DNA from: Asterochloris sp. CNOR1
Taxonomy: Eukaryota > Chlorophyta > Trebouxiophyceae > Trebouxiales > Trebouxiaceae
Assembly (NCBI GenBank): GCA_963969365.1
Contig: OZ017749.1
Coordinates: 1,302,001-1,366,000 of the forward strand
Length of the DNA stretch: 64,000 nt
Direction of reading: 5' to 3'
Shown: one piece after another, positions 57,101 to 64,000 of the stretch
Numbering within the stretch: position 1 is the first letter of the stretch
Layout: each line of letters starts with the position of its first letter
Made by a program: the position numbers and the translations under genes
Notes under the pieces: generated by a model
What the model was told of the DNA's origin: nothing
Databases searched by the model: none
Seen by the model: only the letters and a program-made list of their open reading frames with translations

Positions 57101-58625
57101 AGTCATGTGTGCTGCAACATGAAGTTGGACAATGCAGGCTTGCAACGTCGTGGTCATGGCTGCTCAGCAGGTGAGGTGTTGCCTTGTGGAGGTGGCTGCA
57201 GTTGAGCACAGGCCCCACTGTGTACAGCTGCATTGTGTAGACCCCCGTTTGGGACTGGATAGAGTGAAGCACTCTGAGCATGCTAGAGCCTGGCTGGCCA
57301 TCGCAAACCTGGCCGCAAGGGGCACATCTGCTAAAGCACTGGCTGGCTATCAATTTTGCTGCAGGGAGCAGCAAATGCAGGCCTGAGCACCGCTGCTTGT
57401 TGCTGCACGCAGCAGGACTACACACTGCTGGGCAGTACTGTTGGCGTCTCAGCCAGTGACAGCATCCTGGCGGGCAGGGGTAGGCTGTGCTGCATGCTGC
57501 CAGCAGGGTAGCGTGGACAGGGGGCCTGGAAGTGCCTCCACCAGCATCTCGTCGTGACACAGGCGGCTGTGGCACAATGACGTGGTGGTTTAGTGGTGCT
57601 CTTCCGTGTGTGACAGTGGTGCCAGGGCACGGGTGCAGATGGGACAGTCTGCGTGGTGGCCCCCGGCAGGCCTTGACAGGCACAATTGTGCAGCTGCATG
57701 GCCACTGCAAGTCTGCTTTTTGACGCCTGCGTCACACACATTCAACAGCCCCTGCTCGCTGACGGCCAGCCTACTGTTGTGCACTGTGCAACAGACAATG
57801 ATAATCTCTGGGGGGCAGCCAAAACAGGCAGCTGCCCTGACTTCCCGCCATGTATGTTGTCATTCTGCTGCACACACTCTAGCATATTACCAAAATCAAT
57901 GCATGCACCCGGTGAATGGCCTTCCTGCTGCAGGCTGGATCAGACGTCAACCCTCATGAGACAAAGGCAGCTGTTGGGCCTGGGACCATGCAGTTCATTG
58001 ACTTCGAGTACAGCTGCTACAGCTTCAGGGGTTATGACTTTGGCAACCACTTTGACGAATACGCCGGATTTGAGTGCGAGTACAGTCGATACCCTAACAA
58101 GCAGGCAACAGCGGCGTTTATGAGGCAATACCTCAGGCAGCAGCTGGGCAAGCTTCCAGTGAGTCTTGCTTTCCCTTACGGCATCCTGCTCTCAGGAGGG
58201 GGCATCGCTGGCATCAGCTGATAGCTGCCCAGCCATCAGTTGCTCAGGCTTAGTAATGTACGCTGGGTGCTTGTGATGGCACTCCTGGCGGGCCTGGCTT
58301 TGAGCAGCACCTCTGGGTCAGCACGCTCCATCAAGCCCAGAATGAGGAGGCTGAGGACTGTGTCTGCTGCCTTCTGGCAGGCGCCTGATGGCAGCTCTCT
58401 GTGGTGCAGAGCAAGGCAGATGTTGACAAAGCAGTGGTGGAAGCCAATGCCTTTGCGCTGGTGGCACACCAGTACTGGGGCGTCTGGGCTCTCATACAAG
58501 CCCGCTACTCCCCCATTGACTTTGACTACATGGACTACAGCTCTCTGAGGTGGAAGGAGTACCACAATTGCAAGGCTGAATTTCTTGGAGATGCTGAAGC
58601 CTTCCTGGAATGTAGAGATGCATGA
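54136..58625 (+). CDS. EKI1: Ethanolamine/choline kinase
   Basis: Phosphorylates ethanolamine or choline with ATP, the first step of the CDP-ethanolamine/choline (Kennedy) pathway in the cytosol. Six exons splice in frame to 382 codons, near the usual 350-380: 54136-54303, 54409-54585, 55254-55432, 56233-56416, 57934-58158 and 58410-58625. Landmarks: LKDWGKLSDDEIE-VTKVSGGITN (nucleotide loop), FGDKTDLLIDREQE, AGFGAQ-VLGTFENGRIEAWI, the Brenner motif WSHNDLLSGNIM with catalytic Asp, and MQFIDFEYSCYSFRGYDFGN (second metal-binding Asp). A C-terminal helical block follows (VAHQYWGVWALIQARYS, then DYSSLRWKEYHNCK). FDFEYS-type spacing and ENGRIEAWI fit ethanolamine kinase better than choline kinase. 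The intron between exons 4 and 5 is 1.5 kb and full of exon-like remnants. A second Met at 54181 is an alternative start. Confidence 0.92.
55100..55145 (+). repeat. Exon-3-like remnant in kinase intron 2
   Basis: VLGTSGNGRPES is encoded about 150 bases before the true exon 3 start, VLGTFENGRIEA. It is preceded by a gca/tgcat stretch rather than a good acceptor, so it looks like a decayed duplicate of the exon border. Confidence 0.55.
56010..57170 (+). repeat. Array of degenerate exon-4 borders in kinase introns 3 and 4
   Basis: The acceptor side of exon 4 (ctgcaggctgggcatgg at 56227) has lookalikes at about 56030 and 56122, spaced 90-105 bases. The donor side (gtcactgagcaggtgag at 56406) has lookalikes at about 56579, 56683, 56762 and 57048. 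One of them, 56638-56697, is an intact 60-base exon-like unit with acceptor, donor and open frame reading WTHNDLRSGNMLVTEQ, a second copy of the catalytic motif in phase 0. Confidence 0.7.
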
Positions 58626-59810
58626 CCATGGCCTACTTTTGCAAGCACTGAATCTGCTGCGCTCCACTCTTGAATGCATGGCTTGTATATCATAGCCATA
58701 AAGCAGGTCAGGGGCTCATGTCAGCCTCATCATTTGTCTGCTCTTCTACTGCGCATCATTCCTTGAAATGCTGCCCAAGCTGTGACTGCGCAGCACTGCA
58801 AGACTTTGTCCGCCAAGCTGTGTCCAAAACTCTGGTGTGGGAGGGGGCCTTGCCCTGATGTGTAGGCCTCAGAAGATGCTCCACTGCAACGAGTCAAGCC
58901 TGGCTCTCAGCTGGCTCAAATGTCTGCATTGGTGCACAGTGACAAAGGATTTGCCCATAGGATGATTGCAACCCAAAAGTACGCTTGCTCCTTGCACAGT
59001 CCAATATCAGCTTTTTCTGTCTACCCACCCCAAACCCTGCCCTCACCCATTGGAACAAACAGGGGTGCCACTAGCTTCCACTGCCTCTTTCTGGCCACAG
59101 CCCCCATTGGTGAGGCCTGCTGTGTTTGCAAATCTGTATCAGCAATATATCAAGCTTTGTTTTACCATCCCTAGCACTGCCCTCAGCTCAGAGGCGGTGG
59201 ACCCCAAGCTACCCAGTGGGGCGAGCAGGTATCGCACACTCTCAGACTAGTCCCTTCCAGCTGCCTCCTGCTTGCCAGGCAGGATTGTGTCCAGGCTGCA
59301 GGCTCAGGCCTGCAGACCCTGCTGTGCAGCTTGCAATGGTCTTGAGCCAGCTGGCAAAGGAATTTGCCTTAAAGCTGGCGGGGCAAAGGGGCCAAGCAGA
59401 TCCCCTGGCTTCTGCACAGGATGGAGCTGAACGAGTCAGGTGTGCTATATGCAGCATTTGGGCTGTCCATCAGAACTTCTTCACAAGATCCCCAGTAGCA
59501 TGCTGCATGCATTGGCATGGTGCCTTGCATGCGTCCAGGGGCCTGCTGGATGTATATTGTGGTCCAGCCAGAAGTCATTTGCTTTGCACAAGAGCACATC
59601 GACCGGGCTGGCTCGAGGACCGAACTGAATGCCAAGGCACCCATACATAGCAATCATGCACCAGATCACACTGAAGAGTGTGGAGGGGCTGCCTATAAAT
59701 GAGCACATGCATTCATGGGAACCGGGTAGAGCATGCATTTGAGGACAGGTACTGCGCAGGCAAGACAGTCTGGATGACATCTCAAGAAGCGTAGTGAACA
59801 TCTGCTGCAT
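58626..59810. other. Intergenic, one possible exon
   Basis: Lies between the kinase and the PRCC gene, which converge. A plus-strand open block at about 59270-59442 reads DPAVQLAMVLSQLAKEFALK and on to a donor-like gtcaggtg; a short one at about 58793-58858 reads LQDFVRQAVSKTLVWEG. Both look helical but I cannot join them into a gene or name a family. Confidence 0.3.
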
Positions 59811-62800
59811 CTACCAGCCATACTTAGCTTGCGTCTCACGTTTTGTCTTGATGGCATTGCCACGGCGCTCAAGGGCCTCTAGCTCCTGCACATTTATGAC
59901 AGGACATCGTCTGCACCACAATGCTCACTTGTTTTCAGCACAATGCCAAGGCCATTACAGAAAGCAGGCACAGATGAAGCAGGGCACACTGGACTCCCAT
60001 TACACAGCGTATCAGCACTTCCTGTTGGCCACTGTCCACCCTGTCTGAAGTACCATGGCTGAGGAACGAGCCGCTGCAGACCCTTCTGCCTAAATGCTCT
60101 GGCTGCACAGCAGGCTGCTGCCACCTCAGCAATAAGCATGCACTATAGACTCACTGCCAGCTTGGCCTGGTGGAACAGGCTGCCAATCTGGTGCTTCCGC
60201 TTGGACAGCTTGCCAGGCATGGGGCCAGCCTCCTTCCGCAGCTGCTGCTCGTAGTCGTTGCCCAGCGCAGCCCTGGCTCCCTGGGCAGCCTCCCGAGCCA
60301 TGGGATCCATCTCGGTCAACTTGGCTGCGCTGATCTGCACAGAAGGCAGGCGACGTGAGCAGGCAGCAACGGAGGCATCATCAAGATCTGCCAGTCTGCA
60401 GCGCTGAAGGGCAGGCATGCCGACGGAACCCTGCATGAGCAGTCTCCAAGGGCAGGCAGCACCATCTGGGGTGTCTATGCTGGCAAGTCATCTAAGCTGA
60501 TCCGCGGTGTGCAGGCCCAAAGCTCTGGACGAGCGGCATGGGCCCAGTGTTGGGGCAGGCAGGACCATCACTGCCAACTTGGCTGCAGTCACTTGCAGGG
60601 CTGGCAGGCAACATCGACAGCTACATGCAGAGGTGGCATCGCAAGCACTTCTGCGGCATGAGTGGCTGCGTTGAGTCACACCATAGGCAGATGATGTGGG
60701 CAGGCTGGTCAGAACGGCTGCAGCAGCCTGCTGTGCCCCACCCTTGGCCGCCTCAGTCCGCACAGCACGCGGGCAGCCCAGGCAGGGTGCATGGGCAGGC
60801 AGCATCATCACCATTTGTGCAGCCTGCAATGGCCTGGAGCACTACAGCGGGGTTGCGTGGCATTTTGAGGACGGGGCTCAAGGCTCGTCTCCTCACACAG
60901 GCAATTGGCATGGCATGCAGCTCGCCCTGTGGTGCCTCAGCCGCAGATGCTCTGCCTGTGTCTGGGTCTTTGTGTCCAGGTCTAGGGTGTGGGTGCAGGT
61001 CCAGCAACCAGGCCCAGCAGTGCCGCTTGGAATACCTCAGCCACTGACCTGAACTTGCACACGCTCATGCACCGAAAAGTCAGTCTTTGTGAATGTCCCA
61101 TCAGAGCTGTGACTCTGCCAGGACAGCCTGGCGAGGCGCCTACCTTCCCGGAGCTGTGCTCCAGGACATGCCAACATGTGCTTCCAAGGAGCTTCCCAGC
61201 GTTTGCTACGTCCCTGTGCATGCATGATGCAGCCAGCCCTGCCAGCCCACCAAATCACAAACCTTCCTGTTTACATGTATGATGGCAGCCTACTTCCAGG
61301 ATGTGACATGGAGGTTGGTGCAGTCTATCCATGATCTGCCAAGTATGCATGATGAGACACCCACCTCCTTGAACTGCACTCCACCGCCTGTCAGTGGCTG
61401 TCTGCCGCCCCGCCGCGCCTGCTTGGCAGCCTCTGCCGCCAGGGCCTGCTGCAGGAGATCATCCTGACTGGGCTCCTGGGGGGCCACTGTTGCCTGATAC
61501 GCCCTGCACAGCAGAATGGAGGCTTCCTGCGTTCTTGCTGGGCTTGTCAGAAGCTAGGTGAGGCATGGCAGCCAGCCCAGCACTGCTAGGGCCTGCTGCA
61601 GGAGGTCATCCTCTCTGGGCTGCAGGCGTGGGGGTGTGGCACCTGAAATGACCTGCACAGCAGCTTCCTAGCTCCCTGGGTCCTCTGCCAGGTTGGTACT
61701 GACAGGTCACAAGGGACTAAGGCATGTTTGCTGCCCCAGCGCGGGCGTGAGTTGGCAGAGCAAGTGCTGACTGGGGCACTACTGTTTAGGCCGCCTGCAG
61801 CATTGATGCCTGTCTGAGGGCCCAAGGGCTGAGCTCTTCCAGGTCCTTGCTGGGCACTCATGCACAGTGCCAGCGCACTCTGCAGAGTTTGCCCCCTGCC
61901 TCCAAGCGGCAGGCATTGCGGATAGCCATCACAGGTCCTCGCTGGCCACTCATGCACAGGGCCAGTGCACTATGCGGAGCCATGCAGCGGCTGTCAGCGG
62001 CGCGCTCACATGAACAGTACAACTGTCCCTGGCCAGGCACTCGTGCACAGGGCCAGGTGGGGCACTCACTGCGCTGGGCCTCTGCTGGGGCCATAGGTGG
62101 CACCATTGGCATGTTCACTGTAGCTGGGGCCAGGCTGGACACTGTAGCTTGGGCTTGGCTGTGTGCTATAGCTGGGAGCTGGCTGGGAATCGTGTATCCT
62201 GTAGGCTTCATTGCTTGGGTGCTCAGGGTATGCAGCCTGGCCAGAGTCTGAGTTGTCTGCTGCTGCATAGTCTGCAGAGGGGCCCACCACCCGCATGGCC
62301 GCCCTTGCGCCAGACCCAACCCCCTGCAGCAGGCGACGGGCCACAGGCCTCCTTCAAAAGCACTCAACAGTGGCATGCTGGAGCAGGCAGAGCGGAAGAT
62401 CATCTGACAGTCATGCACAGGACACCATTGCAGGAGCCAGCAGCCGCCTGTGTGACTGCTGCAGGGCTGGCAGGTCCACACAGGTGAGCAGCCCAGCTTG
62501 CAGGCCTGTACCAGGCTGGTGCAGCCTTGACGTTGTTGTGCAGGGCTGCCCTGCAAACAGTTCATGTAAGAAGGTGCAGGAGCACAAGGTCCATGAGCTA
62601 CATGTGGAGTGCTGCAAAAGCGCTGCCAGGCCAGCACACACCTGTCCAGCGCCAAGTCCCAGCACGGCAGAGGTAGGTTCAGCGTTCTGTGGCGGCGGGA
62701 GAATGTCTGTCAGGCGGGCACCCTTCCCACTTAACACCTTGGCCTTTTTCGCAGGCCTGTTCTCCTGCACATGCAGGCAGCGACAGCTTGGTGGCAGACA

Positions 62801-63258
62801 GTGGGTGTGATGATGCTGCTTGTTGCAGCTCTGCTGAAGGATGCATGCCACAGGCATTGTCTTCACCTGCACTCCACAGCTGGCAGAAAGCATGCCACAG
62901 CAAGCTGCAGGGTCCAGTCACGCAGGAGGATGGCCGCAGCAAGCAGCACAACTGGTAGGGCAACAGCTGTGTGCTTTGGGACTACATGCCTGCATGCAGC
63001 TGTGCATACCTCATCATCGCTGTCAGGCAAAGGTGTCAGTGTGGATGCCAGCTTGATGGGCTGTCTCCTGCGCGCCGCTGCCTTGGGGGCAGCCAGGTTG
63101 CCCAGCAGGGAGCTAGACCCAGTCATGTTGGGCGCAGGCAGCTGTGAAAACAGGACCTCACTCCCCACAGGCTGAGGTCCAGGTATCTGCTCTGCTGGTG
63201 TGGGTGCAGGCTCCCTTTCTGATTCAGACTCTGATCCGTAGCCAGCCAGGCCTTCCAT
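59811..63258 (-). CDS. PRCC: PRCC-family nuclear protein (splicing-associated)
   Basis: PRCC-domain proteins (PF10253) are nuclear and linked to pre-mRNA splicing and mitotic checkpoint control. Six exons splice exactly: 63010-63258, 62642-62764, 62070-62323, 61365-61503, 60155-60334 and 59811-59885, giving 339 residues. The N-terminus is the usual short start plus acidic/Ser tract (MEGLAGYGSESESERE), then LFSQLPAP, an Arg/Lys stretch and SDDE. The third exon holds a four-fold PSYS(x)QP-type repeat (APSYSTQPSPSYSVQPGPSY). The conserved C-terminus reads VQFKE-ISAAKLTEMD, GPMPGKLSKRKHQIGSLFHQ, AKLAELEALERRGNAIK, ETQAKYGW; the R(K)HQI...HQAK and TQAKYGW signatures decide the family. It converges on the ethanolamine kinase gene. 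Confidence 0.9.
60540..60600 (-). repeat. Decayed copy of a PRCC exon start
   Basis: About 240 bases upstream (minus sense) of the exon beginning ISAAKLTEMDPM, an acceptor-like tgcaag is followed by VTAAKLAVMVLPAP. The resemblance covers about 30 bases. Confidence 0.45.
61438..61672 (-). repeat. Tandem duplicate of a PRCC exon border
   Basis: About 90 bases around the acceptor of exon 61365-61503 (encoding SQDDLLQQALA) recur at about 61587-61672 (PREDDLLQQALA), including the downstream cctgcacagcag block. The upstream copy lacks a usable continuation and is taken as an intronic ghost. Confidence 0.7.
61852..62070 (-). repeat. Three degenerate units of about 90 bases beside a PRCC exon
   Basis: A block of the form cactc(a/g)tgcacagggccag recurs at about 61857, 61950 and 62037. 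The last unit abuts the donor of exon 62070-62323. Confidence 0.6.
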
Positions 63259-63322
63259 GAGCTCACAAACAGCTTGTTATAAGTCAAATAACACGGAAGA
63301 GGTATCAGATGGGAGGTGACCT
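63259..63322. promoter_or_regulatory. Short divergent promoter region
   Basis: The PRCC start (63258, minus) and the first candidate start of the acyltransferase (63323, plus) are about 65 bases apart. The stretch is AT-richer than its flanks (ttgttataagtcaaataaca). The exact acyltransferase start is uncertain. Confidence 0.35.
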
Positions 63323-63839
63323 ATGAATTTCTTTTCTGAAAGTATTGCCATTGCCCTTGGCAGTCACTGCCGGCCGTGTTTCAGTCCAGATGCAGGGCCC
63401 TGCTGCTTTGCTGGGCCGTGGGCACCAGCACTTGGCGCCAAAGAGGGGCCCGCAGCAGCTCCTTCCGACAGTAGCGAGAACGGGCCTGAGACATGCCAAT
63501 TGTAGATCTGGATCCTGGAGTGCAAGAGCTGCAGGCAGGGCGCTTATGCGCTGCATGCCTCTGAGATACCCAATCCCTCACAGCTCCCGCTGACAGCAGC
63601 CTGCTCCCATACCTTGCAGCTGCGACAGAGGCCCCGCCAGCCAGCTTTGCACAGGTGCAGTCTGAGGAGCAGTTCTTTGGCCTCATGAAGAAGGGCATTG
63701 AAGCCGGGCGCATCCACAAGGCACTGCTCCCAGCCTTCCAGGACTTCTATGCCAACTACAAGGCGGCAGTGCTGAGCAGCCAGCGACCCGGAGCTGATGA
63801 GAGGCTCGTGGCGGAGATCATGGGCGCCATTGCAGACAG
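63323..63839 (+). CDS. ATS1: Plastid glycerol-3-phosphate acyltransferase, N-terminal part (runs off the window)
   Basis: Soluble plastid GPAT acylates glycerol-3-phosphate at sn-1, the first step of plastid glycerolipid synthesis. The exon ending at 63839 encodes SFAQVQSEEQFFGLMKKGIE, then AGRIHKALLPAFQDFYANYK and AVLSSQRPGADERLVAEIMG. These match the four-helix N-terminal domain that precedes the acyltransferase domain in plant ATS1. The donor is gacag|gtgcca. The catalytic HX4D part lies beyond the window. The start is uncertain: a Met at 63323 (MNFFSESIAIALG) and one at 63345 (MPLPLAVTAGRVSVQMQ) each open a transit-peptide-like stretch in other frames, so at least one more splice is needed before the recognisable exon. 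Confidence 0.7.
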
Positions 63840-64000
63840 GTGCCAGAGCTTTAGCAGTGTTGGCACTGGGCAGCAAGCAGGACTGCATTGCTCTTGTTTG
63901 ACAGTACACCCTCTCGAGGTGCCAGTATTGCTGTGTGTGCCACCCTGTAAGTGGGGATGTGGGGGGTCAAAAAGGCCGCTCGCTTGGGAGCTGGGCTGCT

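Noticed and set aside
60538-61052. Plus-strand frames of 118-169 codons over the PRCC introns
   Set aside because: They overlap the intron and ghost-exon repeats of a gene that splices perfectly on the other strand.
1-64000. CRISPR arrays, rRNA, bacterial operons, tRNA genes
   Set aside because: No regularly spaced short repeats, no conserved rRNA blocks and no tRNA cloverleaf that I could recognise; gene structure is eukaryotic throughout.

Overview
The window reads as nuclear DNA of a eukaryote, most likely a green alga (Chlorophyta, perhaps a trebouxiophyte). Coding pieces are cut by many short introns with GT-AG borders, acceptors are very often ctgcag, and third codon positions are GC-rich. 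The gene set includes a plastid-type glycerol-3-phosphate acyltransferase, a plastid-type methyltransferase with a zinc-ribbon head, a CGFS glutaredoxin, a sperm-tail PG-rich-repeat protein and a LINE. There is no sign of bacterial operons, CRISPR arrays or rRNA. All multi-exon models were spliced by eye.

Left part (1-13 kb): an unrecognised gene (minus, 565-2198), a monothiol glutaredoxin (plus, 2665-3253), a coiled-coil protein (minus, 3379-5804), a methyltransferase (minus, 5951 to about 7522), then about 2 kb with a composite repeat and no clear gene. A family-90 glycosyltransferase (GT90) with a signal peptide follows (plus, 9955-12943).

Middle part (13-36.6 kb): an SHIPPO/PG-rich-repeat gene (plus, 13965-16682), a probably decayed GT90 copy (minus, 17690-20992), and the largest gene, a secreted glyoxal-oxidase-like enzyme (minus, 33562-22606). 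Its C-terminal half is a chain of five Cys-bearing trefoil-like modules joined by Thr/Pro/Ala linkers. The central modules are near-identical tandem copies, introns included. Two unrecognised minus-strand genes lie upstream of it (about 33.9-34.8 kb and 34.9-36.6 kb).

Repeat-dominated part (36.6-52.8 kb): about 5 kb with no assignable gene; a 5.2 kb direct copy (41803-47012) of the 15705-20992 segment, carrying a 5'-less PG-rich-repeat pseudogene and a GT90 copy; a broken LINE (about 47.3-50.5 kb, minus); then a mosaic (50628-52765) in which a copy of the GT90 5' region abuts a third copy of the PG-rich-repeat exons and runs into the 3' end of an armadillo-like gene.

Right part (52.7-64 kb): the armadillo-like mitochondrial protein (minus) is divergent from an ethanolamine/choline kinase (plus, six exons, 382 codons that splice cleanly). 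A PRCC-family nuclear protein (minus, six exons, 339 residues) is divergent from the start of a plastid glycerol-3-phosphate acyltransferase that runs off the right edge. The kinase feeds phosphatidylethanolamine/choline synthesis and the acyltransferase feeds phosphatidate synthesis; their proximity does not by itself imply co-regulation.

A recurring theme is degenerate exon copies sitting in introns or next to true exons (kinase, PRCC gene), together with dispersed gene fragments.
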